Below, in pieces: positions 43,966 to 51,619 of a stretch of 64,000 bases of DNA. Numbering within the stretch: position 1 is the stretch's first letter; the number at the start of each line of letters is the position of its first letter. This stretch comes from Marinirhabdus sp963799365 (lineage in GTDB: Bacteria; Bacteroidota; Bacteroidia; Flavobacteriales; Flavobacteriaceae). The notes under the pieces are model-generated. The model had not been told where the DNA came from. It worked only from the letters and a program-made list of their open reading frames with translations, and ran no database searches. The position numbers were made by a program, and so were the translations under genes. The stretch spans positions 8,544 to 72,543 of the forward strand of contig CAWCWV010000004.1 of NCBI GenBank assembly GCA_963799365.1. Reading direction: 5' to 3'.

Positions 43966-44155
43966 TGTGCGTTAGGGTAAGCGCAGAAAGGCAGCCCGCC
44001 AAATTGACAAAATACTGGCTATCAAGTCGGCAAATAGTTGTATCATCTAAACTAATGTTAAGCCCATGGTGTTTGGAATACTTTTTGACTATTTTTGTGG
44101 AACAATAAAAAGATGTACAACCCTTCTCATTTTGAGGAACTAATAAATAAATAAG

Positions 44156-44476
44156 ATGGCTTTAGAGATAACAGACGCAACATTTGAAGAAACAGTATTA
44201 AAAAGTGATAAGCCCGTAGTGGTAGATTTTTGGGCAGCTTGGTGTGGACCTTGCCGTATGGTAGGACCCGTAATAGACGAGTTGAGCAAAGACTACGATG
44301 GTAAAGCCGTGGTAGGAAAAGTAGATGTAGATGCCAACCAGGAGTTCGCAGCAAAATACGGAGTACGAAACATTCCAACGGTTTTGATCTTTAACAACGG
44401 TGAATTGGTAGGACGCCAGGTAGGTGTTGCTCCTAAAAACGTATACGCAGAAGCGATCGACGGATTGTTGAACTAA
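44156..44476 (+). CDS. trxA: thioredoxin
   Basis: A 106-residue thioredoxin, the cytosolic disulfide reductase. The active site WCGPC is near residues 29-33 (DFWAAWCGPCRMVGP), with the cis-Pro in NIPTVLIFNNGE near 74. Length and motifs are canonical. In flavobacteria trxA often follows dnaE closely, so the 8 kb between them here is probably inserted material. Confidence 0.96.
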   Translation: MALEITDATFEETVLKSDKPVVVDFWAAWCGPCRMVGPVIDELSKDYDGKAVVGKVDVDANQEFAAKYGVRNIPTVLIFNNGELVGRQVGVAPKNVYAEAIDGLLN

Positions 44477-44497
44477 GTTTTTGTAAATAAAAGGATA

Positions 44498-44527
44498 AAG
44501 GCTTGGCAGTTTGTCAGGCCTTTTTTT
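44498..44527 (+). terminator. terminator after trxA
   Basis: AAGGCTTG (44498-44505) and CAGGCCTT (44515-44522) pair with one G-T wobble; a T-run follows. Confidence 0.65.
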
Positions 44528-44555
44528 GGTGAATAGTGAACGGTGAATAGTGAAT
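44528..44555. repeat. GTGAAcgG-type heptamer repeat
   Basis: Tandem imperfect 7-mers of the form GTGAATA/GTGAACG (GGTGAATAGTGAACGGTGAA). The same units recur at 45243-45275 and, inverted, at 45648-45679 on either side of the four-helix-bundle gene. Confidence 0.65.
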
Positions 44556-44697
44556 GTTGCGTTGTCTTTGCGAGGTATAGATTTTTATGTTGAATTAAAA
44601 ATCAATCTGACCAAGTACTAACTACATGCCAAATTCCTTATATTTGAAACAAAGAGAATAGTAATAAAAATGATGCCCGTTTGCGCGGGGAATTGAT

Positions 44698-45243
44698 ATG
44701 GATAAAAAACAAAAAGTACAGGATAAAATAGAACAACAACAATTGGACGATCGCACCATTTTCCTTTGGGGACAAGTGGACGATAAAACAGCGAGACATA
44801 TTGTAGACAGGTTGCTTTATTTGGACAGTATAAATCACGAGGAGATAAAATTCTACATTAACAGTCCGGGGGGGTATGTAACTTCTGGATTTAGTATGTA
44901 CGATACGATCAAGCAAATTAAAAGTCCGGTTTCAACCATTTGCACAGGATTGGCGGCCAGTATGGGAAGTATATTGCTTTCGGTAGGTGAGAAGGGACGT
45001 CGTTTTATTCAGCCACATGCGCGGGTGATGATTCATCAGCCCAGTGGTGGTGCAAGAGGTCCTGCAAGTGATATTGAAATTACTGCGCAGGAAATTTTAA
45101 AGACGAAAGAAATTTCAGCAAAAATTTTAGCCGATAATTGTGGTCAGGATTTTGAGAAAGTGATGAAAGACTTTAACAGAGACCATTGGATGGATGCTAA
45201 AGAAAGCATGAAGTACGGGATTGTGGATGGAATTCTTTCTTAG
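44698..45243 (+). CDS. ClpP-like serine protease, short paralogue
   Basis: A 181-residue ClpP-family protein. The catalytic Ser lies in GLAASMGSILL, the His in MIHQPSGGARG and the Asp in DFNRDHWMDA, so the triad is intact. It has a short N-terminus, and no clpX is adjacent. I read it as a second, non-housekeeping ClpP, because the main flavobacterial clpP normally lies with clpX and tig. The start is the ATG at 44698. Confidence 0.88.
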   Translation: MDKKQKVQDKIEQQQLDDRTIFLWGQVDDKTARHIVDRLLYLDSINHEEIKFYINSPGGYVTSGFSMYDTIKQIKSPVSTICTGLAASMGSILLSVGEKGRRFIQPHARVMIHQPSGGARGPASDIEITAQEILKTKEISAKILADNCGQDFEKVMKDFNRDHWMDAKESMKYGIVDGILS

Positions 45244-45275
45244 TGAATGGTGAATGGTGAACGGTGAGTGGTGAT
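45243..45275. repeat. left inverted repeat flanking the four-helix-bundle gene
   Basis: GTGAATGGTGAATGGTGAACG-type 7-mers, matched in inverted orientation by 45648-45679. Confidence 0.6.
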
Positions 45276-45293
45276 CAGTAAAATTTTTTAAAG

Positions 45294-45641
45294 ATGGATC
45301 ATAAGGAGATGGACGTTTGGAAAAAGAGCATGGTTCTAGTGGAAGCTATCTATAAAATGAGTGCGCAATTTCCTACAGATGAACGTTTTGGTCTTACCAG
45401 TCAAATAAGGCGTGCTGCTATTTCAATTCCCTCAAATGTAGCCGAAGGAGCGGCGAGAAAAAGTGATAAAGAGTTTATTCAATTTATCAGCATTGCCTTG
45501 GGCTCTCTCTCAGAAGTTGAAACACAATACCATTTGGCTATTCGTTTAAATTTTATAAATCAAATGTCTGAAATAGAAGATTTATTAATTTCTGTAGGAC
45601 GACTATTGATTGGTACTAAAAATTATTTATTAAAAAAATAA
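45294..45641 (+). CDS. four-helix-bundle protein (23S rRNA intervening-sequence type)
   Basis: A 115-residue helical protein of the S23/IVS family: MDVWKKSMVLVEAIYKMS at the N-terminus, LTSQIRRAAISIPSNVAEGA near 36-55, then EFIQFISIALGSLSEVETQ. The family forms pentamers of four-helix bundles and is found inside rRNA intervening sequences and as mobile-looking single genes. Here it lies between imperfect inverted repeats and splits clpP from DUF58, which suggests insertion of the gene as a unit. Confidence 0.85.
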   Translation: MDHKEMDVWKKSMVLVEAIYKMSAQFPTDERFGLTSQIRRAAISIPSNVAEGAARKSDKEFIQFISIALGSLSEVETQYHLAIRLNFINQMSEIEDLLISVGRLLIGTKNYLLKK

Positions 45642-45647
45642 CCTGAA

Positions 45648-45679
45648 ACGGTTCACTGCTCACGGTTCACTATTCACCA
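45648..45679. repeat. right inverted repeat flanking the four-helix-bundle gene
   Basis: GGTTCACTGCTCACGGTTCA and following bases are the inverted counterpart of 45243-45275. Confidence 0.6.
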
Positions 45680-45683
45680 AAAA

Positions 45684-46613
45684 ATGGATATAGAAAAGCA
45701 AATAAATCAGATAACAGGCTTTAAAAACCTGGATTTACTCGTCACACAAGTTGTGGAAGGGTTTATATCTGGGTTGCATAAGAGTCCGTTTCACGGTTTT
45801 TCTGCGGAATTTGCCGAGCATAAGATCTACAACAATGGGGAGAGTACTAAACATATAGATTGGAAGCTCTACGCAAAAACCGATAAGCTCTACACCAAAC
45901 GCTACGAAGAGGAAACGAATTTGCGTTGTCATTTAATTTTGGACAATAGCAGCTCGATGCATTACCCGAAGTTAAAGGATTTCAATATTAATTCCTTGAA
46001 TAAAATCGGATTTTCTGTATTGGCAAGTGCGGCGATTATGAACTTGCTGAAACGACAGCGTGATGCTGTGGGAATGAGTATTTATAGTGATACGTATGAA
46101 TTTTATTCCAATGAAAAAGGGAGTGAGCGTCATCATCACATGTTATTACAACACTTAAATACTGCGCTAACTCAGCCTCATAAGGAAGTACAGACCAAAA
46201 CATACACGCACCTTCATTTAATTGCTGAAAAATTAAAGCGTAGAAGTCTGGTTTTTCTGTTTACCGATATGTTTCAGAGCGATGCCGAAGAAGAACAATT
46301 ATTTGAAGCACTTCAGCATTTGAAATACAACAAACACGAGGTAGTTTTGTTCCACACCTTCAATAAAAGCAAGGAACTGGAATTCGATTTTAACAATCGG
46401 CCGAAACGTTTTGTCGATGTGGAAACGGGGGAGCATATTAATTTGTATGCAGATAATGTGAAGGAAACTTACGAAACGGCTGTTCAGGAATACTTTGATG
46501 CATTAAAGCTGAAGTGTGGCCAGTATAGAATTAAATATGTACAAGCCGATATAAATGCAGGTTTCAATAAGATATTGACAACCTATCTAGTAGAGCGTCA
46601 GAAGTTTGGGTGA
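45684..46613 (+). CDS. DUF58 domain protein (VWA-like)
   Basis: A 309-residue DUF58 protein. The signature GFSAEFAEHKIYNNGESTKHIDWK near residues 33-56 and the VWA-like metal-site pattern LILDNSSSMHYP near 89-100 (D-x-S-x-S) are visible. DUF58 proteins usually work with MoxR ATPases and batA/batB proteins; no such partner is in the window. Stand-alone, ending before the tRNA-Asp region. Confidence 0.9.
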   Translation: MDIEKQINQITGFKNLDLLVTQVVEGFISGLHKSPFHGFSAEFAEHKIYNNGESTKHIDWKLYAKTDKLYTKRYEEETNLRCHLILDNSSSMHYPKLKDFNINSLNKIGFSVLASAAIMNLLKRQRDAVGMSIYSDTYEFYSNEKGSERHHHMLLQHLNTALTQPHKEVQTKTYTHLHLIAEKLKRRSLVFLFTDMFQSDAEEEQLFEALQHLKYNKHEVVLFHTFNKSKELEFDFNNRPKRFVDVETGEHINLYADNVKETYETAVQEYFDALKLKCGQYRIKYVQADINAGFNKILTTYLVERQKFG

Positions 46614-46762
46614 TAGGATTTTACAAGGGGATTTACAGTCAGAAAAAAAAGTTCATTTTTTTGAACAAAAAATTTGCGGGAATAAAAACACGGTGTATAT
46701 TTGCACTCGCTTCTAGCAATAGGAGTAAAGACAAGCTTTTAAAGTCTCTAAAATAGTAGCAC

Positions 46763-46805
46763 GGTCTGATAGTTATCCCGATAGTTATCGGGAGGTTAGA
46801 ATACC
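46763..46805 (+). pseudogene. broken tRNA-Asp copy with palindrome insertion
   Basis: GGTCTGATAGTT and GGTTAGAATACC match the 5' third of the tRNA-Asp at 46850. Between them the D-loop bases are replaced by ATCCCGATAGTTATCGGGA, a member of the CCCGAT palindrome family. The flank upstream (GACAAGCTTTT...AGCACG) also resembles the flank of the intact tRNA, so this is a duplicated, truncated gene. Confidence 0.65.
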
Positions 46806-46849
46806 GTTTAAAAGATATGACGAGCTTTACGTCTATAAAAAACAAGCAC

Positions 46850-46923
46850 GGTCTGGTAGTTCAGTTGGTTAGAATACCTGCCTGTCACGCAGGGGGTCGC
46901 GAGTTCGAGTCTCGTCCAGACCG
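46850..46923 (+). tRNA. tRNA-Asp (anticodon GTC)
   Basis: A 74-base tRNA. The acceptor stem GGTCTGG pairs with CCAGACC, with discriminator G. The anticodon stem-loop is CCTGC-CTGTCAC-GCAGG with GTC, and the T arm is TCGCG-AGTTCGAGT-CTCG-type with TTCGA. The CCA end is not encoded. Confidence 0.96.
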
Positions 46924-47059
46924 CAACTTCGACTCCGCTCAGTTTGCGGAGTTGAAGAAATAATGTTGTGTTGTCCCGATAATTATCGGGATGTGGTTAA
47001 GTCCCGATAGCTATCGGAAGAACCGATGAGAAGCTTATCCAAATGGATGGGCTTTTTTT
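46916..47059. repeat. direct repeat R1 starting at the tRNA-Asp 3' end
   Basis: It begins with CCAGACC of the tRNA and runs through AACTTCGA, GCTCAGTTTGCG, GTTGTGTTGTCCCGAT and two CCCGAT palindromes to a terminator. The same order recurs in R2 at 48476-48722, bracketing the LRR gene. Confidence 0.65.
47031..47059 (+). terminator. terminator in R1, after tRNA-Asp
   Basis: AAGCTTATCC-AAAT-GGATGGGCTT with a T-run; the same hairpin is present in R2 near 48697-48722. Confidence 0.7.
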
Positions 47060-47125
47060 GTTTAGTATCAATTTTTTTTCATATGTTGAAATACATATAT
47101 TTATATTAAGTACAATTCAAATACT

Positions 47126-48469
47126 ATGATTAAGTTCTTTACATACATTTTCCTATTCCTATGCTGCACGTTAACAACTGCACAAATTGTTACAATTCCA
47201 GATTCCAATTTTAAGAGCACCTTGGTGAATTCAAATTGTGTTGATGTAAATAATGATGGTGTTGGTGATATTGATGCAGACACTAATGATGATGGAGAAA
47301 TACAGGTTTCGGAAGCCCAAGCAGTAAACAGTTTAGTTCTTAGAAATAGTGGGATTAGTTCGCTAGTGGGAATTGAAAGTTTTGTGAACCTAGAAGATTT
47401 AATTTGTGAAAATAATTTTTTAGAAAGCTTAGATTTAAGTCAAAATACAAGTCTTGTGAGTCTGGATTGTAGCAGGAACGATTTAATCAGTTTGGATTTA
47501 TCTGAAAATGTAAGTTTGGAAAAATTATTTTGTCAACAAAATCAACTTACCTCTTTAAATGTAAGTCAAAACACAGCCTTAGAATTTTTGCTTTGTAGCA
47601 CAAATCCTTTAGTAACGTTGGACGTTTCTCAAAATGAGAATCTAATAAACTTGGATATATCACAGACCTCATTGACCGATATCTTGTTGGATAATCTTGC
47701 TGCATTGCGGTTTCTTCAATTTTCGCAAACACCAATTGAGAATATAGATGTATCAAATAATATAAATTTGAGAGGTATGTCTTGTGACCAAACCTCTTTA
47801 TCAACCATTGATTTGTCCCAAAACATCTTGTTGGAAACTTTTCAAAGCACTGATAACCAGTTTAGTAATTTTGATGTAAGTGCTAATACGAATCTAAGAT
47901 CTTTGTTTTTATATAATAATAACCTAACAACTTTAAATCTATCTCAAAACGCAGCGTTGGAGTCTTTACATGTTTCTGACAATGAATTGGTTTCCTTAGA
48001 CCTATCCAATAATAGTAGCCTTACGTATCTTTATGCTATAAATAATAATTTGGAGTATCTAAACATGCAAAATGGTAATAATTTGAATGTTTTCCAATGT
48101 GTTACCAGTAATAATCCAAACCTATTCTGTATGCAGGTAGATGATGTCAGCACTCCTAGTAAACAAAATGGTTGGTTTCAAGATGAATGGACAGATTATA
48201 GTCTCGAATGTTTGCTAGGAATAGAAGATATGGAAGAAATGCTTCCGTTTTATACCTACCCAAATCCTGTTGAAGATATACTGTTTGTTGGGAATAAATC
48301 TGAATTAGCTGTGCAATCCTTAATGCTTATAGATACATTCGGTCGCAAAGTTCAAGATATCAACTATGATCCAAATGGATGGAGTGTTGGGATGTTAACC
48401 TCAGGGGTTTATATTCTTAGAATAGTCGCAGATAATAAAATTTACACCCATAAATTCGTTATAAAGTAA
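47126..48469 (+). CDS. secreted LRR protein with T9SS-like C-terminal domain
   Basis: A 447-residue exported protein with a signal peptide to about residue 19. An EF-hand-like, Asp/Asn-rich stretch (DVNNDGVGDIDADTNDDGEI) lies at 39-58. About twelve leucine-rich repeats of 21-22 residues follow (SLDLSQNTSLVSLDCSRNDL type) at 90-330. The tail has YPNPVEDILFVG and SGVYILRIVADNKIYTHKFVIK, which is type IX-like. It is bracketed by direct repeats R1 and R2, so it may have been gained as a unit at the tRNA. Function unknown, perhaps adhesion. Confidence 0.85.
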   Translation: MIKFFTYIFLFLCCTLTTAQIVTIPDSNFKSTLVNSNCVDVNNDGVGDIDADTNDDGEIQVSEAQAVNSLVLRNSGISSLVGIESFVNLEDLICENNFLESLDLSQNTSLVSLDCSRNDLISLDLSENVSLEKLFCQQNQLTSLNVSQNTALEFLLCSTNPLVTLDVSQNENLINLDISQTSLTDILLDNLAALRFLQFSQTPIENIDVSNNINLRGMSCDQTSLSTIDLSQNILLETFQSTDNQFSNFDVSANTNLRSLFLYNNNLTTLNLSQNAALESLHVSDNELVSLDLSNNSSLTYLYAINNNLEYLNMQNGNNLNVFQCVTSNNPNLFCMQVDDVSTPSKQNGWFQDEWTDYSLECLLGIEDMEEMLPFYTYPNPVEDILFVGNKSELAVQSLMLIDTFGRKVQDINYDPNGWSVGMLTSGVYILRIVADNKIYTHKFVIK

Positions 48470-48475
48470 TTTTGC

Positions 48476-48722
48476 CCAGACCCTAACTTCGATGAGGCTT
48501 ATCTTAATCCTATCGAAAAGCTCAGTTTGCGAAGAAGAAATAAAGTTGTGTTGTCCCGATAATTATTGGGATGTGGTTAAGTCCCGATAGCTATCGGGAA
48601 GAACCGATGAAAGGCTTTTCCATACAGGAGAGGCTTTTTTGATTGTAAGAGTCTCGCTTAAAGAAGGCTAGAGAAGCCCTGCCTGCCGGTAGGCAGGTTA
48701 TCCAAATGGATGGGCTTTTTTT
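48476..48722. repeat. direct repeat R2 after the LRR gene, with two terminators
   Basis: This 400-bp gap (48470-48871) has no gene. It starts with CCAGACC and AACTTCGA as R1 does, and carries GCTCAGTTTGCG and GTTGTGTTGTCCCGAT. CCCGAT palindromes lie near 48555-48570 (one mismatch) and 48582-48600. Two hairpins with T-runs follow (48611-48640 and 48674-48722). The second contains the inner palindrome CCTGCCTGCCGGTAGGCAGG. Confidence 0.65.
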
Positions 48723-48871
48723 GTTTTAGGGTGTTTTTGTTTCTTATTTATCTAATTCTGGATAAAAAAGGGTGCTCTATTCGGTGCAGGTTGTCCAATT
48801 GCAACGTATGAATTTTAAGAAACTGCTCAAATGCAATTTTAATATCTTTGTATTCAATTTTACTGAAAAAT

Positions 48872-49429
48872 ATGCTTTCTGAAATCATCAAAAACCGTCG
48901 TGCCATCTATCCAGATGCCTATTCAAATCAGCCTATTTCAAAAACTGAAATAGAGGAAATACTGGAAGCAGCCAATTGGGCACCTACGCATAAACGAACC
49001 GAGCCTTGGCGCTTTAAAGTATTTCATTCTGAAAATTCTAGAACTGAACTAGCTAATTTTTTAGGAGAAGCTTATATGAAGTCGGTGGACAGTCCATCAG
49101 ATTTCAAACAAAAAAAGATGGCTCAAAAAGCGTTGCAATCGGGATGTGTCATCGCTATTTGTATGCAACGCGATCCTGCAGAAGCAATTCCTGAATGGGA
49201 GGAAGTGGCTTCAGTAGCTATGGCGGTCCAAAATATGTGGCTTACAGCACACGATTTGAAGATTGGTGCCTATTGGAGTTCGCCAGCGCTTATTCAATAT
49301 TTTGGAGAATATGTTTCATTGGCAGAAGGCGAACGCTGTTTAGGATTTTTCTATATGGGAAAATACCACGGAGAGTTACCAGATGGAACTCGAAAATCTT
49401 CTATTGATGAAAAAACAGTATGGCTATAA
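48872..49429 (+). CDS. nitroreductase family protein
   Basis: A 185-residue FMN-dependent nitroreductase-like enzyme: NRRAIYPDAYSNQPIS at the N-terminus, the FMN-contact region EAANWAPTHKRTEPWRF near 32-48, and SVAMAVQNMWLTAHDLKIGAYWSS near 114-137. The ATG at 48872 is chosen over a TTG 8 codons upstream. Its electron acceptor is not predictable. Single gene. Confidence 0.9.
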   Translation: MLSEIIKNRRAIYPDAYSNQPISKTEIEEILEAANWAPTHKRTEPWRFKVFHSENSRTELANFLGEAYMKSVDSPSDFKQKKMAQKALQSGCVIAICMQRDPAEAIPEWEEVASVAMAVQNMWLTAHDLKIGAYWSSPALIQYFGEYVSLAEGERCLGFFYMGKYHGELPDGTRKSSIDEKTVWL

Positions 49430-49526
49430 TTTTTGATTGTGTACGAAACAATTAAACGTTTCATAATATATAGATAACAATAGTACATTACGGAAGAGGT
49501 AAGTTTGGCAATTAATCTATTTCGCT

Positions 49527-51371
49527 GTGCAAAAAAACTACACCTCTGCTCTTTTTCTTTTCGGTCTCTTATTTGTTTCAATTTTTAGTAATTGCTCGCC
49601 GGAAGACAAATACATAGTAAATCCTGAAAAGTTAAATAGCTATTTAATTGCTACAAGTCGAGCTTTAGAGCAGCTGGATGAAACAGCAACGGCATTTAAA
49701 AGAGGTCAGGTTTCAGCAGATTCACTTCAGGCTGTGTTAACAAATGCTCGTTTAGCCTATAAAAAAATAGAATTTTACGTAGCCTACTACAATCCAGAAT
49801 TTACCGGAAAGTATTTAAATGGAGCACCATTATTGAAGATTTCAAAATCTGGAAATCAGCCAACAGTGGTTCCGCCTGAAGGCTTGCAAGTACTGGATGA
49901 ATTGATCTTTGCCGAAGATCCTTCCGAAGAAAAAGTGCAAATAGCAGCTCTTTCCAAAAAAGTAAACACCGAATTTAAGTTGCTGGCTACCGCTCTTCAG
50001 CAAACAAAACCTTCTCCCGAAGAGTTAGTACTGGCGGCCAGATTACAACTGGTACGTATTTTCACCTTAGGTGTTACAGGTTTTGATACCCCTGGCTCTG
50101 CAAATGGGTTGGAAGAAGCTTCGGTTTCTTTAACTGCAATGAAGGCACTTATTGAAAATGAACCCCTCACCCAAAAATATCCAAAAAGCAAAGAAATTCT
50201 TACGCTGTTTACTGGGGCTATTACACAATTAGAAAGCGAAACATCCTTTGAAAGTTTAGACAGGTTGTTATTCCTAAAAAACTACATCGATCCCTTATAC
50301 GCAGCTTTGGGAGAGTTGCCTATTGAAATTAATGCTGAAGATTTAAAAAACCATACGGCCTGGAACCCGAAAAGCACCAGCATTTTTGCGCCAGATTTTT
50401 TAAATCCTTATTTTTATACGCAACTGCAGGCTGAAGAAGATTCTCAACAGTTGAGACAATTAGGAGAAGCCCTTTTTTACGATGCCTTAATTAGTGGCGA
50501 CAATAGCATGAGTTGTGCTACCTGCCACAATCCAGATCTTGCTTTTACCGATGCACAGCCCAAATCGCTCAGCAATATTGAGGGTATTACCGTACTTCGA
50601 AACTCGCCAACCTTGCTGAATGCGGTGTATGCAAAACGATTTTTTTACGATTCCCGTGCCTTTACCTTAGAACAGCAAGTAGAACACGTGATTTTTAATC
50701 CGAAAGAATTCAACACTGCCTATTCTGAAATTTTACAAAAACTGAATACTTCCGCAACCTATCGTAAACAGTTTGCTGAAGTATTCGGAAAAGAAAAGAT
50801 CAATCGTGAAAATCTGGCCAAAGCATTGGGATCATATGTGCTCTCGTTACAATCTTTTAACAGTGATTTTGATCGTTTTGTTCGTGGCGAAACCAAGACC
50901 ATTAGTACTGAAATTAAAGAAGGCTTTAATATTTTTATGGGGAAAGGTGCCTGTGCGACCTGCCATTTTGTACCAACGTTCTCTGGTTTAGTACCTCCTT
51001 TATATATAGAAACCGAAACTGAAATTCTGGGCGTTTTAAAAAGTCCGACTTCCGAAGAAAAAGAGCTTGATACTGACGAAGGACGTTGGAAAAACAGAAT
51101 CGCCAGTGAAGCCGCTTGGATCTACGAGAAATCCTTTAAAACACCCACGGTACGAAATATCGAAAAAACAGCACCTTATTTTCATAACGGAGCATATGAA
51201 ACACTACCACAAGTGTTGGATTTTTATAACCAAGGAGGTGGCGCTGGAATGGGACTTAAAGTAACCAACCAAACCCTGCCAGATGCTCCTCTCAATTTAT
51301 CTACAACAGAAATAGATGCCCTTATTGCGTTTATGAATTCCCTAACAGATACTTCGGCAGGAATAAGATAA
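49527..51371 (+). CDS. di-haem cytochrome c peroxidase-like lipoprotein
   Basis: A 614-residue exported protein with a lipobox-like SNC at about residue 23. The N-terminal helical region of about 290 residues is followed by a CcpA/MauG di-haem domain with two haem sites, CATCHNP near 331 and CATCHFV near 479, and a late PYFHNGAYETLPQVL. Such enzymes reduce hydrogen peroxide or modify a periplasmic substrate. The start is GTG at 49527, the only start codon in frame before the signal sequence. Confidence 0.88.
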   Translation: MQKNYTSALFLFGLLFVSIFSNCSPEDKYIVNPEKLNSYLIATSRALEQLDETATAFKRGQVSADSLQAVLTNARLAYKKIEFYVAYYNPEFTGKYLNGAPLLKISKSGNQPTVVPPEGLQVLDELIFAEDPSEEKVQIAALSKKVNTEFKLLATALQQTKPSPEELVLAARLQLVRIFTLGVTGFDTPGSANGLEEASVSLTAMKALIENEPLTQKYPKSKEILTLFTGAITQLESETSFESLDRLLFLKNYIDPLYAALGELPIEINAEDLKNHTAWNPKSTSIFAPDFLNPYFYTQLQAEEDSQQLRQLGEALFYDALISGDNSMSCATCHNPDLAFTDAQPKSLSNIEGITVLRNSPTLLNAVYAKRFFYDSRAFTLEQQVEHVIFNPKEFNTAYSEILQKLNTSATYRKQFAEVFGKEKINRENLAKALGSYVLSLQSFNSDFDRFVRGETKTISTEIKEGFNIFMGKGACATCHFVPTFSGLVPPLYIETETEILGVLKSPTSEEKELDTDEGRWKNRIASEAAWIYEKSFKTPTVRNIEKTAPYFHNGAYETLPQVLDFYNQGGGAGMGLKVTNQTLPDAPLNLSTTEIDALIAFMNSLTDTSAGIR

Positions 51372-51619
51372 AAGAAGAATTTTGCTAATTATTTAAGTTT
51401 CAATAGGCTACGAAATACCCTAACACGTACGTAGGTAAAGATTTCTTCATACTAAGCCTTAATTTTCTCACTTCACATAAACTTGAGTTAAAGAAGAACG
51501 GTGTTTTAATAACGGTTCTATGACGTAAGCATAAGCTTGGGTTTCCACTTTTGGAACTACTTATGGGTAGTTTTGAAAAACTATTTAAACGTAATTAATC
51601 ACAAAAAAAATTAGTAAAC

